NCBI GenBank assembly: GCA_945643635.1
Contig: CALZFC010000009.1
Span: forward strand, 3,716,001-3,780,000
Reading direction: 5' to 3'
DNA length: 64,000 nucleotides
Source of the DNA: Allodiplogaster sudhausi
Taxonomy: Eukaryota; Nematoda; Chromadorea; Rhabditida; Diplogasteridae
Each line of letters opens with the position of its first letter. Within the stretch, counting starts at the first letter, position 1. The notes below the pieces were generated by a model. It had not been told where the DNA came from. It saw nothing but the letters and a program-made list of their open reading frames with translations, and searched no databases. The position numbers were made by a program, and so were the translations under genes. Below, piece after piece: positions 10,024 through 23,880 of the stretch.

Positions 10024-12514
10024 GAAGAGAGTGAAAAAATGGGAGAGCGAGAAAGAAAGCGAGAGAGAGAGAGAGAGAAGCGAGCTCAAAAACCAAAATA
10101 GAGCACAGAGCGAGCGATAGATATGGACAGAGCGAAAAGAGAGAGAAGAAAGCGGGTACCTCGATAATGGCCGTTCCCTTCCGGGGGATATGGCTAGGAG
10201 AAGCATTAACAACGATGTTCTCCAGATCGCAGAGGTCAATCTCACCCTTGCAAGTGGAATCCGTAGAAGATTCGAAGTATCGCAGCTAAAAGAGGAGAAG
10301 AGATTCACGAGGCTTTAAAAATGTTAAAAAAAAGCGTAAAAAGATGAACAACTAATACATAATCAAATATACAAATTAGAAAGTATTAAATGATGTCTAA
10401 CCAAATGTCGCTGTGCATCGAGAAGAAAGAATCTCGGCTTCCACATCTTGAGAGTGGCGCCCTTCTTGAAGAGCACCCCCGAGTGGGCGGGCTTGGCCGG
10501 CTTGGTGACCACGAGAGAATTCGCCGTGTCTGGCAGCGAGTTCAGCGTAGCCGATTGAGTCACTGAATCACGAGATATTTCTCTATTCTAAAGAACATTT
10601 TAATTGATCGTTTGAAATGCACGACGATTTTTCATTGAAAGCCTGCGTCTTTTATTGAGATGCAGAGACATAATAACATCATCATTTTATTGAAAATGAG
10701 AAGCTGCAAGACCCGCTTGCCATGCACAACTATTAAGAGAAAGCAAAGGAGAACTGCGTGCGGAATATTTCGTGCATGATAATGGCGGGATGGATGCAAT
10801 TTAGATAAGAAGTGAGGGAGATTGCCCTTATGAAACATTGCATTGGGTTGTATGTCGTCGTCTGTGTCCCTTCATAGCTGGAACATTGCCAGAATGCCAG
10901 GTTAGTATTCACTTGGTTATCCCCACTTCCCATAAGGGATGAAATGTGAGGATGCAAGAGCGATTGAACTAACTTCGGTTGTTGAATGGCGGTTGTGTGG
11001 GAGAAGAAGAAGAGGGTGGCAGAAGAGTAGACTCAGATGGATGATGGGGGAGAGTGATCTGTGGAGGTGGCGGGGTCGGGATCTCCGCTGCTTCCTCCTC
11101 AGCCACCTAGGAATACTTGGACTCGTTAGTAACAGCGAATGAATTCGAGAGCGGAAAGGACCCCATTGAGAGTTCTGCTGTAGCTGGTCCGGATACTCGG
11201 AGTCTGGCCGTCGCACTTTGTTGTCACCTTCGTCGTGCATTTGGAGTGCACGCAAGCTAAGCAATGGCGACAGCGCATCCCTGCATGGAGATAACCTTGA
11301 GATGACTTAAAGAGAACAGAGCCTTACAGTTCTTGTCAGTGCCCTGCAGACGGCAATGCAAGCATCGCTGATATGGAGCAACCGGCATGTCGGAGACATC
11401 GAACTGGTGGAGACGAGAAGCTGTTGGCGCAGGGTAGCTAAGGGATCTTGCTTTCTCATAGTCAAGGCATCACCTCTCGCAAGTAATTCTCTCCCATCCT
11501 TGCCTTGGCATAATGTTGGTGCCCCTCATGAGAAACTTGAGCGACAACTTGCGCATGTTGAAGGAGAGCGCATCCTGGTTGGATCCGTACATCGAATCGA
11601 TGTCATCCTGGCGACACACAACATTACAGTAACCCGCATCTGATTAAGGGGCGGCAACCTCATCTTGGTCGCCTGTGAAGATGGCGATCGCGTCCTTCCA
11701 GCCTCGCTTGCCAGTGTCTCCCGTGGCCAGGGGAGCAATGTCACGGAGTCTCTCTACTCGATCACGGAACGCGTCGCATCTCATGTGCAAGGAGGCACAT
11801 TCGCGGGTCGCGTCCAGGGGACGCTCCTGCACACCAAATAGTAGTTTGTAGTACAATTGAAGGAATGGAATAGTTGGATTACAAACCTCGTCCGTTCTCT
11901 GCTTGGTAGTCTTGCTTTCGTTGAGTCGGCGATATTCATCTTCTCGTGCAGACAGTTCCTTCTCAGCAGATTCTGAAATAGATCATTCCAATCTAGTTCC
12001 GGTTTAGAAATCATGTAACGGCGAACCAATGTCGTATGGCGGTCCGTGTGCGACGTAGTCTTCCGAGAAGTACTCCCAGATGTCGAGGGTGGCGACGTTC
12101 CATCGGATGTCGAGAACAGATGCGGAGCCGGCCCGGTCGTAGATAGGGTTGTTGAAGAGAGGGCGTCTCGCCGACACAGTCTAAACACCAATCTCAATTG
12201 TTCAGCTATAAGTATTTCGTAATAGCAGAACATGAACGAAAGTCCAAATGTCATGCTCGTTCCGGTTGTCAGGTGCCAGGCCATCAATGTGAGAGCGCTC
12301 TGCTTCACTGTCGAAGAGGAAGTTGCGAAAGTAGGCAGACTGTCAAAGTGTCTCATGCACACGTGGCTGCACACACAAATGAGATGTAGATTGTACCTGA
12401 GAATGATAGGCGACGAACCGAAGGAAGAACTCGTTGAATTCAAAAGCAGACGGGTATTGCCGCATGATCTGAATGAAGGCAGAATATACAGAGGAAGTAG
12501 TATAGTTCTTAGAT

Positions 12515-12552
<38 letters not shown>

Positions 12553-14437
12553 GCATACAAACCTGATGCAGCGCATCGAGGAAGATGAGGAAGACAGGAG
12601 CATGGCCGCTCTTCTGCGACGACTGAGTGTGGTTGGCGCGGTGAGAAAAGCGATGGCCAAAGAGGAGCCACTCCTTCCCGATTAGAGCCTGTAGTGTTTC
12701 AGTAGATACTCACAAGCATTCATGTGATGATTGGCGTGCTCAAACCTGGAATCCCTTGATGGTTCGATACTCGGGATCAGAGATGATCTGCACGAGAGAA
12801 CTGAGCTGAGCCGTGGCATCCGAGCCGTCTTCGAGGCAGAATGCGACGGATGAGTTGTGGATGTGGATGATGGCAGCCGCGCACGCCGAAAGACGCAGCA
12901 GCTGGCTCACCTGCACACAATTATGCATGCTTATGCTTCTGACAATGAGAAGAACAATTGAGCAAGAAGGATAACTAGGCAAATGCGAACGTACAATGTG
13001 CAGCCAGCGGCTTTCCTCGAGAAGTCGGTAGTACTTTGCAACGACATCCAGCTGCGTCCAGTTCGGGCACACTAGACGTTGGAACTTCTTGAAGGCCGAC
13101 TACAAACAGGAGAACCCTTGATTAACCGGGAATATGAAACTGTGACACAGAACCTTCATTTCGTGAGCCGTCGGGTACTTGACTGGGATGAAGTCGATGG
13201 TTCTATCAAACTTGAGTGCCTGCAGTACATACAGTAACCAGAGGAGATTTCATAGCCTACAGTAACCTTGCTCTGTCCCTGCTCTCCAAAGATGTAGAGA
13301 TTGCGTCGATGCAGCAGCATGAACCGTCTCTCCATCTCGCCCTGCGTGTTCATCGAAAGAGACCGAGCAGAAGGGGTGCGGAGGGCTGCAAGGGCATTCC
13401 CATTCTCACCTTCACTCTTTGCTTGGACGAGCAACAGCTCAGCGCACAATTGAAGGAGGAGAGCCGTCTGATTATTACACTTGGGTTTGACTTGGATTTC
13501 TTTGGTGGACGACGGATTGAATTACGAAGTATTGTTCCGTTGTGATTTTGATTGGTCATTCTTACTTGGATTGAGAAACGACGGCGTACTCCTGGCCGAC
13601 CTAACAGAAGGGAGAAGGGCTTAGCGAGTGCAAACCTTTGTTCACGAAGTGCGTACCCGAGTTGCGGACAAGGTTGGAAGCGTGGCGGGAGAATTCAGTC
13701 GTTGCACGCTTGGCCAAGTCCCCAGGCACCTGTACAATCTGGGAAGTTACATCAACAAGCTTGTATTAATAGTGCGAGCACCTGGAAGACGCTGCTGTTG
13801 TCTGCCGACTCCACATCAGACGAGTCAGCGAAGGATGTCATTGAAGAAGAATCGAGAAGCAAGGATTCGTCGGTGGCCGGAGAACACGAGGAGAGACCGC
13901 GAAGGTACTTCTCCTAAACACAACTACAATCAATTATTTCCTCACTGCACGGCTGTTTTCTCCTTTTGATCCTTTTCTTATACCTCTCCGACTCTCAATG
14001 TTCACATTTTAATCAATGTCTCTTTGGCGACCTGAACATCCGAAGAAGTGAGTGTATGAGTCTGCTGTTGGTTCCCTGTACTTGACTCGATGGTTGCCAG
14101 AGAAACTCGTGATCCGAGACGGCCCCGCTCGGGCGAGAGATAGTTGCCGCTGCTGCCGATCTTCTTCATCTTCCCCACCACCTGGGCAAGGAAGCCTTAT
14201 TAAAATACAAATAAACTTGGAGAGAATTGTAGGAGAAGGAACCGTTTGCGATGCAAAGGCAGCGGCCCGAACGAGGAGAGCGCCCCGTGGGCTTGTCCAC
14301 ACAATGACCGGGAAACGACCGCCTTTGAACCCCTTCGCCACTTTCATGAGGTTGTCATCAGAAGCACTTGATGGCACGGCCAGCACAGAAGGGTATCTGA
14401 GAGTGTGCGGAGTAGGAGTGAACAGTGGAGAGATGAG

Positions 14438-14493
<56 letters not shown>

Positions 14494-16671
14494 AGTGGAG
14501 ACGAACGTCTTGCACAACTCGTAGCGTGCATTTGCATGTGAGATGCGGCAGAGACCCTCCGAGGTGTCGAGGCGGAGTCGCTGCAAGTCGTACAAGTGCT
14601 CCTTCCTCACCACGTCCGCCGATGCTCGACGAGAGGGCCCGACCAACTCTGGAAGAGAGATATAATGCACACCTCTTTAAGATGCATAACAAAAGAAAGC
14701 CAGAAAGATAAAGACGAACCAGTCATGTCAAGGTAGTCTTCGGTATGGCTGCTTGAATTGGGAGACTCTGTGATGCGTGTCATGCCAGGCGGCAGAGTTC
14801 GCACGGCAGGCGAGAGTTGCTTGCGCATCAGGGAACCTGAGAGGGAAGGATAGCGTTCAAGCGAGGAAGGCAGGCCCTTTCACCGAGAGGACCTTTCTTT
14901 GGCATGAGCCGAGAGAGCTGCCGGAACGTGTCGTATTTGCTGCGAGAAGAGGGGTTCAGGGTTGCCTTGAGGGTCTGAGAGTAGGCCGCGTAGCAGAAGA
15001 GTTCGTGAGGCAGTGCGACCGGCCACCGCTTAGACAGAAGAAACTTTGAGACCTCCTCGACTCGTGCAGCCGGCACCTGTTAATCATGTCTGTAACTTGG
15101 GCACGAAACTTCATTCCTACTTTTTGGATCTGTAGAACTGTACTGCTAACCTCTTCATCGAAGATGACAGTCATGAGATGGAAGGCAGCTCGGAGTTGCA
15201 GGCAGTCGTGGAGGCCAGCGATGACTTTGGCAGAGATCGAGTCGAGTTGAGGACTGTTCACCTCGATGTCGATGGCCTTGACCTTCACGAGAGACATGAT
15301 CGGAATGGCACGGATCACCACTTCGTCCGCAACTAAACACACGACGTCTTTATTCTTGTCTAGAAGAAAAGGATAAGTATCTAACGTAATGGATTGATCG
15401 GATGTCCCTTATAGATGACGCGGTAGTTGGTGAAGAAGAGAGCGCCCTCGGCAGGCAGAAGCTGCGAGTCCGAGCTGAACGGCTGTTGCTCAGGCAGAAG
15501 AAGAGAGCGCAGCCCGCCATACTCAATGCGCTCTCCCCGAGTCAGGACGGGAGAGGAGATCGCAATCTGCAAGAGAAGCAGAGATACTCATTGCTACAGT
15601 ATCCAAACTATACCTTGACAAGCGGAGGGATCTGTCGCGACTCGTGGTAGACCTGCTCGAGATTCTCGATGTGAAGGGAGACGAAACTTGGAATCAATCC
15701 GCGAAGATGGTCAACATGCCTGTTACTCAATCCAGCCGCTGTGGTGATTCTAGAAGAAAGATTTTATAAATCAATAAGACTCTCAGAACATTGAGTGTGT
15801 TTCCTAAAAGTAATTAGATATAATCAAACCTGTCAACAACTCGAGTAATCCATTTGATGACAGCGCCTCCAATGACTTCTGCCTCTGCCGCGTTGTCAAT
15901 GAATCCACTCTCGTTGTCAGAATCTGTCATGGATTCCTGGACAGCACAACAGGTACTACGATGAGAGAACTACGAGTTGCATCCAAAACTAACATCTCCT
16001 CCTCTCGCTCGGTTCTCTGCGTCATGTTCAATCTTGCGTAGTCGAGAAGAGTCAAGAGGGACGCGGAGGTACACCATGAGGTTGACGTAGTGCTTTGCTT
16101 GTCCGAACACGATCTCCTCCTCCTCGGACGATAGCCTAAAAGAATGGATTTGTCTGGTTACATGAGAGTCCTCTCGTACCTCTGAAGAAGATCAACGTCC
16201 ATTTCATTCCTATGCTGCAGCCAACTCGCTGCCAACTCCATCGCCGTCGGTTTTTCAAACAGGTTCCACGTATCGACCGTTCCCTGAATGGCAACATTCA
16301 ATAGAACAATTAAAGACCACATCGAAAAGTAAACAAATGAAAAGAGGGTAGGGCTGACATGAATGGTGAAGAGGGAAGAAGAGTGAGACCATTGACGGTG
16401 GAGGCTGTCTCCTGGCCGTTCCATGTATTGCTGACGCATTAGACGGTGGACATCGTGGAAGAAGGCCGACTCCCAGAAGCTGAAAGTTTTAGAGTGATAC
16501 TCGAGGAGAGAACTCAGTCGCTGACCGTTCGTTCTCCCACACCGGATGATCCTGGATGCAGGTGTACGCGTATTGATTGACACCTTGCGACAGTGGCTGA
16601 AGAAGGAAGAAGCTCAAATCACAGAAGAGGAGAAAGGAGAGAGGGGAGAGAAGAGAGCAAGGGAAAGAGAA

Positions 16672-16705
<34 letters not shown>

Positions 16706-19700
16706 GAACCCGGCAGTATACATAGGAGAAGTAGAGACAGGCGTAGGCAATTCCGTGTTCATCTTCAATTGAGACTTCCTGAAGAGATACCATTCAGATG
16801 TGGCCAACGCTCTAAGTAGAAGCCCAGAGGAACCTCGAGAGCACTGTTGATGAGTCGGACGAGGAGTTCGAACTGCTGTGGCTGGAGAGTGGCGCGCGAG
16901 ACGGGTTGCATGCCATCCACCAGGAGGGCACACAATCGCACGCGCGCACTGCGCATTCGCATCGTGAATCCAGCAGCTGCCATTTTCTGCCAAGGAAGCG
17001 ACAGTAATTATAACATTAATAACTAATGGAATAATACCTTGCGAGCCTCGGAGATGTGGTTCTCGAAGATGGCCTTGACACACTCATTCAGCACCTGAAG
17101 CAGTCATGTTAACGGCCATTCATACCATATTAAAAGCGAACCGCAAGACGCCGCTCCATGAGGTCGTCGGCCTTGGGGATGATCTCGCAGGGAGGAACAA
17201 TTCGAGGAGCGATTGCATCGTCTGGACTATATGAAGAGAGCCGCGCGTTCTCTGCGATTTTTTGCGAAATCTGCAATTCTGAGATTTCAGAAATAGACAA
17301 AAACGTCAAGCAAAAACGAGTATAACTGAACAAGAAGAATAACAAACCAAATCCTCATCCAGTGGTCGCGCCGACTTTGTCATGTTTTCACTCTGCGTTC
17401 TGCGGAAAGTTGCCGTTGTGGGGAAGAAGGTCTCCTGGTGCTCCTAGAAAAGAATACACCATTTAGCTTCCGCGTTTACATAGAGAAACAAGCAAACATT
17501 AGCGTAGAGAATCTGCGCGAGTTCCTTGATGTTCTCGACTCGGCTAACATCCGTGTCTTCCTGTAGTTCGTGCTCGCTGCATGCAACAAGCTGAACGGAA
17601 AACATGAAAAACAAAACTGAACAGAAAAAGGCGTGTTAAATCAACACTAACAATATCAAAGACATCACAAGTTCGGTAGGGGATACCACGAGAGCCGACG
17701 AAGACTTGGAACATGGGATTGGCCAGCATCTGGTGGACGAGGGTCGCGTCGCCCGGCTCCAACCCCCTGCAATTCGCTAGCACGTATTCCACCTTTTCTA
17801 TGACACAATGATAATAATAGCAGTATTTAGAAGGCAACCTAACAAAATCTTCGTTTGAAAAAAACCGATGAGAAAACCTACCGTAATCCAATGAATGCAG
17901 CGCGGTGGAAGACTATGAGAGGAGTTGGAAAGAGACGGACCTGAACAATTCATCTTTACAGTAACCAGCGCACTCACGGAAACAAAACAACAAACGAGTT
18001 CAAGCGCACTCCGATATCCTTCGAGAACCTCTGCATAAAACTTGACAAAGCAGGCACGAATTTGCGAGTCCTCAACATATTCCGAGTAATAAGATGGCAG
18101 TTGAATATGTGACTCACCAAAACTTCACTCGTTGGTAACGGCTTGTGAGGAGGCGGCTCTGCATTGTCAAGAAAATTGAATTCAGGGTACAATACCTGAA
18201 GTCATGTTTGAGAATAGGATTACGGTATATTAGGTTTGAATGGAATGGTGGAGAACAACGCCTGAACGAACCATCTGCAAGCTCGTTGAAAGCCTGGAAT
18301 TGAAGGGTTCGGGGATCTCAGGGACAACGATTCCTTCTGGTGTGCGGATGTGGCCAAAGTCGAGATCAATGATGATAAGCTCGTTTGCCGCAACATCACT
18401 GCTTGAAAAGGGGAAGGTTTGAGGAATAAACACGCGAACTTAAGTTTAAAAAAAAGTACAATTAATTATTTATAGCCTGACTAATGGGAATACAAACCTG
18501 AGCAGAGTGGAGACAGAGGGACGAAGAAGGCCGGCCAAGAGGGGGGTTGGGGTGCCAGCCATGTCAATCAGCATATCAGGCAGTGCGGGAACATAACAGA
18601 AGCTTTAAAAAGTTAAATTAGATAGAATAACAAAGAAGACAAAATGCTTTCAATACGAAAAAAAAACATGTAAAAAGTTGTTCAAAGTATTATAATCTTT
18701 GAAAATTGAAAAAAAAATGTCACGATGACAATGAAAGGAAACCGACAAAAACAGGCATGACTAACCAGTAGTCGAAAGGGTAGAGAAGAGAGCGAATCGC
18801 GTGAACGGCTTGAGAAACAAGACGAAAAGAAGAAGAGATCAGAATGACCTTTTGTTCCGACAAGACAGCGCGCATTGTGTACAACAGGTTGTGGAGGGTG
18901 CCTGAGTCAAGACCATCTGTTCTAGTCACGCAGAGTATTCAACAACAAAGTGTTCCCCATTCACGAACCCAGTCTCCGGGCGAGAAGAGCAACGGATCCG
19001 TTGCTCAGCACCATTCCAGGATAGGAAGGGGCATTCAGGCACAGCCGCTCACCACTCAAGTTGAAGGCAAGCTTCTCTCCCGCTCGCAAGCGTACTTCTT
19101 GTAGCAATGATGCAATCATTGACTGCAAGTTGACAGTAAAGATGAATATGCATATATATATACATGTATATATGCATATATATATATATATATATATATA
19201 GGCAAAAAGATAGCGAACCTCAACCACTGGGCCCGCTCCAGAAAGATGCGCTTCTGATATGCGTGTGAGGCAAGTCTGAGAAGAGGCAAAATTCTTCCAG
19301 GGCCACTAGAAATATAGACGAGAAGGGAAATATGAAATGACCTGGAAGAAGTTGAAGAAGGCGTGTCGAGAGACGAGGACGTAGACCTTTGGCTTGAAGA
19401 GCACGCGGTTCGGAATGATGCCATCGTCGTCGCTGAAGCCTCCCGCTTCGCACTCTTCTTGCCTCTTCAAACATTAATTATCGTATCCTAGCATTTACTT
19501 GCTTCCAAACTAATTGCAAGAGAAGATCAGGAAAACACACAAGAGTGATGACCAGCTTCCATTTCATTGTTCCGACTTCACCATATCTATTTACCTAGCC
19601 TACGATTCCGTAGCGTGACAGAAGCACATTGGGATCTTGCAAACTAAAAATCACAAAACGGTGCTCAACCTGCAGACAAAAGGCGTATTGACGAGAGCCA

Positions 19701-20154
19701 ACTTCATCTGTAAGAGTGTTGACGAAGAAGGTGCTTGGCGTTGGTTCGGTCGAGAGATTCCAGCCTTGTGGTTGGCACAACTAAACGAGAGAGAGAACTT
19801 ACTCTAGGAAGACGAAACAGGTAAAAGCGAATCACTAACTATTGTAAGACTGTGGGAGAAGGGCAGATCGGGCCAGTCTTCGGGAGGGAAGCGCTGCCTA
19901 ACCGTCCCAATGCTCTCTTCATATCCTGGAAAGACAAAGATATAGGAATGAATTGCTATAAACAAGAACCAACAAACACAGTTATGATTGTTTTTTTTCT
20001 CTTTTCAACAATGATTAGCATAATTATTGAGTAAATATTTAAAAAAAAAAAAGCGGAACGCACGGAGATGTTGCAAGTCCAGATCGACAATGGCGAAGTA
20101 ATCTGCAAGGCGACAGCTTCCTCCGCCGCTGCCGGGGTCGCCGTTGGCGGCCAT
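9667..20154 (-). CDS. SBF: SET-binding factor / MTMR5-MTMR13 pseudophosphatase
   Basis: Complete multi-exon gene for a DENN-domain myotubularin pseudophosphatase, a family acting as Rab GEF and scaffold for active myotubularins on endosomal membranes. It starts at 20152-20154; after a short Gly-rich leader, LADYFAIVD matches the family's LADYFVLV start. DENN modules span 17.5-20.1 kb (LSEQKVILIS near 18.85 kb; dDENN near 17.7 kb), the SBF2 region 16.1-17.2 kb, GRAM 15.4-15.6 kb (LLPAEGALFFTNYRVIYKGH), and the phosphatase-like domain 12.0-14.7 kb. Where active members have HCSDGWDRT, this protein has LEDGSDAT, so the catalytic Cys and Arg are absent. A coiled-coil-like stretch near 11.9 kb leads to a C1 zinc finger (11.1-11.4 kb) and a C-terminal PH domain (exons 10402-10562, 10160-10285, 9667-9723, ending AWKAAIEGVIRL-stop). 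A short PH segment between the last two exons was not located. Introns are mostly 36-80 bp. Confidence 0.93.
9979..10079. repeat. (GA)n tract in SBF intron
   Basis: Long GA run on the plus strand, which is CT on the SBF sense strand. It lies in the region between the 10160-10285 exon and the last exon. Confidence 0.9.
12517..12549. repeat. (GA)n tract in SBF intron
   Basis: Uninterrupted GA dinucleotide run in an SBF intron between two phosphatase-domain exons. It is pyrimidine-rich on the sense strand. Confidence 0.9.
14438..14493. repeat. (GA)n tract in SBF intron
   Basis: GA run with a few AA interruptions, between exons at the start of the phosphatase-like domain. Confidence 0.9.
16674..16702. 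repeat. (GA)n tract in SBF intron
   Basis: Uninterrupted GA run in an intron of the SBF2 region. Confidence 0.9.
19151..19200. repeat. (TA)n microsatellite in SBF intron
   Basis: Alternating TA with CATGTA and ATGCAT interruptions, in an intron of the DENN region. It is the only clear TA microsatellite among the many GA/CT ones. Confidence 0.9.
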
Positions 20155-20803
20155 TGCCCTGGCTACCCCTCTCTGCTTCCTCCCTTCAACAACAAGACGA
20201 AACAGTACGGTTCATACAAACGATCAGACGGAATGTCTTCTCCAAACAATTAAATAAATCGCCACCAGAACAATTAGTGGACTCGACATTGTTTTTGCGT
20301 TCCATGTACCTGAAGACAACGAATATCATTAAAGAAGAGCGGAAATTAAAATATCGCCATTGGAACGACAATAGGACTCGACAAATAGTTGTGATAAGCT
20401 GATTATTTAATCTCACAACCATATATACCCCCAATTAGAAGCTAGATGCAATTTTTTTCTTTGTAAACAGGATTAATATCACATGCTTTTGTTGCAGTCA
20501 CCGTTGTGCTACAGAGCGCTTGGAGCGAAACCAAAGGAGGATAAGATTTAACGAAAATTATTATGTGATACACGACAAGCTAAAGCACTCTGAATATCTC
20601 TACGATAATGCCAGCGCTTTCTGTGATGTTTGCTTAAGTTGTTCCGCGATTTTCGCAGTGACATCGCTGATGCAGGCGTGGCAGCAGTGAAAGTGCTCAG
20701 AATGAGTGTTTCAGAGGCCGCTGCGATAAGCACCCCTCTCCTCTCCGCGAGGGTTGCGAGGCAGAGCGAGGCATGTGTTTATGACACGAAGAGTGCACAG
20801 ACA
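20155..20803. promoter_or_regulatory. Divergent intergenic region SBF / ARMH3
   Basis: 649 bp separate the SBF start codon (minus strand) from the ARMH3 start codon (plus strand), so both promoters must lie here or overlap the 5' ends. I see no clear TATA box or named motif. The half near ARMH3 (20640-20800) is more GC-rich. A shared bidirectional promoter is an inference from spacing only. Confidence 0.5.
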
Positions 20804-23800
20804 ATGGCAGCACCGGCCAGCGATTCGCGTAAACCCAAGATCCTCGCCAAATATGAAGAACTTTTTGGAGCTGTCAGTTTTACTTTCGTTTTATCCGTTG
20901 ACATTTGAAGATTGGAATGTAATAAGGATCTTTGCACATGAATGTTTTGTACGAGAATAGTAGCATTGTATGTAGGAAGTGCTAGCTGACTCCTTCTGCT
21001 GGGATGAGTTCTTCCTTCTCCGTCCGGCTGAAGACCAGCTACGTGCCCGTCTTGGGAGTGACTTCCGTCCTGATGTCCCCCAGCTGGTCGAGTCCTTCCG
21101 TCTTCTCCTTGCTCAGGCTGCCGAGTGCATCGCCAGAGAGACCACCATCGCTGTCTACAATGCTGCTCATGTACCACTACTTTTTACCGTTATATTAAAC
21201 GTATGTATGCGCATATGTATGTACATACATATGAGATTAAACCATATACATAATTTAATCAGAATTATTTATACATAAAAAAATTGTTGCCTTTATTTGC
21301 AGACGATGGTGATCGTGCTTGAAGAGGTTTGCGAGCGGCATGGCATCGAATTCGCCATGAATGTCTTGATGGACGACGCGGAGTTCATTGTTGCCGTACG
21401 GTCATTATTATACAATAAGTTTGTATAATACAAGTATCTTGGTCTATTCTAGACAGTTTTGCGGCGCTTCTATTTCTTTCTCGTGGAGCCCTTCCCAATC
21501 GAGTTGAAGCAGTTGTCCTTGTTCTTCACCGAGAGACTCTGCCTGCTCGGGTCTTCCTCGGGCCCTGCCGGATGCTCTCTTCTCTCTCGCTTCGTCTTCC
21601 TTCATGCCTTCGATGTTGTCCTTGCCGTCTTTGCACAATATGACACCCTTGCCGATCTTGGCAGCATCGCAGGTTCTTCCTTTGCTCTTGGTAAACACTC
21701 ACTTTGTTACAGTTTGAAAAAAAAAATTAATTCCTTCTACAGTGAACATACTCGCACTCATGCTTGCACGGACAAGAGGTGCAACTACAAAGTCTGATCC
21801 TTTTCTTGCAAAATTCTCAACACTTCACGACGATGTCACTTTGCAGGTTAATAATATATGCAATTCTATGAAATTATGATAGTTCAAGTTGTTACTGTAT
21901 CTCCTTTTTTTCAGGGACTCGCCCATTTTGTTGTCGATCAGATTATCTTGACTACAAACCATTTCACATCTACACTTGCTAATCCAAAAGGCGACGGTGT
22001 CTTCTCGAAGGTTCTTACAACGAATTCAGATTCAGTGATACAACTCTCTTACATATACGATTGTTCAGATTACTTCGTTGTTCTCTTCCGCAAGTATAGA
22101 TAGTGAGGAGCACTCTGACGACATCTACGCTCTCTTCGTTCTCTTCGAGTCCATACGTCTTAATAAAGCCTTCGTCAGTACACTTCTAACGGTAAGTTCA
22201 AGCTTTTGTTAATGTTTGTATTTGACATATTCCTGGCATGGAAAGACTGATGAGGACATATAACGATTTCTAAAGTTATCATAATATATCCTCCTAGACA
22301 ACATTTGGTGATATGTATACTTCATATGTATATCTTTCCATATCGAGAAAATGTAAACTTCATGTACATCGTTACCGTAACCTAGTATCTCTTTCAGGCC
22401 CGTTCACCTCTTGAGGAAAATGATGATGAAGCGACTGGGCAGCTTCTGCGACATTTCTTCACTTTCTGCTCATTCGCATTGGAGGATACCAAGAGTAACA
22501 TAATTCATAATTTGAGTGGAGAGAAATTTTGAGAGAGTACTAGATTGAAATAAAGGTAATCTTGCAATGAGTAATTTATAGGTGAAGCTGGAGTAAGCAG
22601 GGCACGCCTTTCTCTTCTCATCGCTTTGCTCTTAAGCGACGATGTTTTCATACAGAATTCTCTGCATGATCCCCACAACGTCTGCTCCGTTCCACTCTTT
22701 CGATCTGCACATTTACATCGAAAAGGTATGTGCTGCCTTATTTTGTGAGCTAACGAAAAAAATTTGAAAGTGTTCATCGTCCAGCATTCTTGGACACGAA
22801 ACGCGCTCCGTGCTCGCTGGGCACCACTGCCCTTGACTTGGTGGCCGAGCTGCTTCTCTCGCATCTCAAACTCGGATTCCCTTGCGAACTTTATCAGTAA
22901 GTGCATCTTGCACTAAGAACTATTTTGAGTCAAACGACAATCTTCCAGTCTCTCGCTCGGAGTCGTGCATCGAATACTTGCTTACCAGAAGAATCGATGC
23001 ATCCGAATGACTCAGTGGCTTCCACTATTCAATGGTTCATTTTATTTTTTTATTTCAAGCTTTAACCATTTTTTGCTCTCTGTTCAGATTTACAGATGTT
23101 TTGTATACGGATTTTATGATCACCCAATTTTGGTTGGCAGCCCGGTTCTGGTGGTCAAAATAATAGGTATTGTAATAATGATTGCAGCGATGCTTGCCCT
23201 GCTTCGCTTCCAACTCTCGAATGAGTCTAGGAATGGCGAGTCTTCTCTCCCGCTCTGCTACCGTGTCATTGTGCTCGTGAATCTCTTCCTCACCTTCGGC
23301 GACACTTTCCTCCCTTCCGGCGAGGCCTACGACTACCTCTACTACGAGCTCGTCCGCCAGGAAGCCGTCTTCCGTCAGCTTGCTGACGCTGTCGAGCGGC
23401 GACTTGAGGGAGACAAGAATGCTGATTGGTGCACATTTTTAATTTGTTTTCTATTTCTTTATTGTTATTTCCGAAATTGCATAACTGATTGATAGTTCCT
23501 TTAAAGGGAGTGTGCAAGCAAGATCAAGAGTCATCTTGTGAATCCGATCATAATCATCAGCACTGTCAAAGAAAAGCTGGAGCAGGAGAGCGGCGAGCTG
23601 ACTCAGGAGAATGTCAGGAGATTTCCCGCCTTATTCTCAAAGAGTTCTCCATGAATCCTTGCAGATTGTCTCTATCATCCGCTCCTCCTTCGATTCCCTC
23701 TCTCTGAAGCTCTACGACGGGCTGACCATCGTTGCTCCCTACGACCACGACCAGCAGCTCGTCCACTTCGCCATCCTCTCTCAGCAGATCTACTCTCGAC

Positions 23801-23880
23801 GACTTGCTGAAGTTAGAGCGAATCCACTCCAGATAGACTACAAGGCTCTCGTTGACTGCCTGTCTTCCTTGTCTCGATAG
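20804..23880 (+). CDS. ARMH3: Armadillo-like helical domain protein 3 (C10orf76 family)
   Basis: ARMH3 proteins are all-helical Golgi proteins that bind PI4KB and GBF1 and support PI4P production. The first exon is 20804-20872 (MAAPASDSRKPKILAKYEEL). Exon 2 begins at 20976 (WDEFFLLRP, matching the family's FWDELFLLK). The gene continues through about 14 exons. The C-terminal part aligns well with the vertebrate protein: VVHRILAYQKNRCIR, then LFLTFGDTFLPS with YDYLYYELVR, then RSSFDSLSLKLYDGL, ending SSLSR with a TAG stop at 23878-23880. Introns are mostly 50-130 bp. The region 21.7-22.2 kb has several small exons whose borders I did not fix. The start was chosen because it opens the first family-like segment and has an AG three bases upstream. 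It is divergent from SBF, and AACS follows in the same direction after about 900 bp. Confidence 0.9.

Noticed and set aside
12343..12660. Minus-strand frame with a long Leu/Ser run
   Set aside because: The Leu/Ser run is a translated GA/CT microsatellite in an SBF intron. The true SBF exons here are in another frame.
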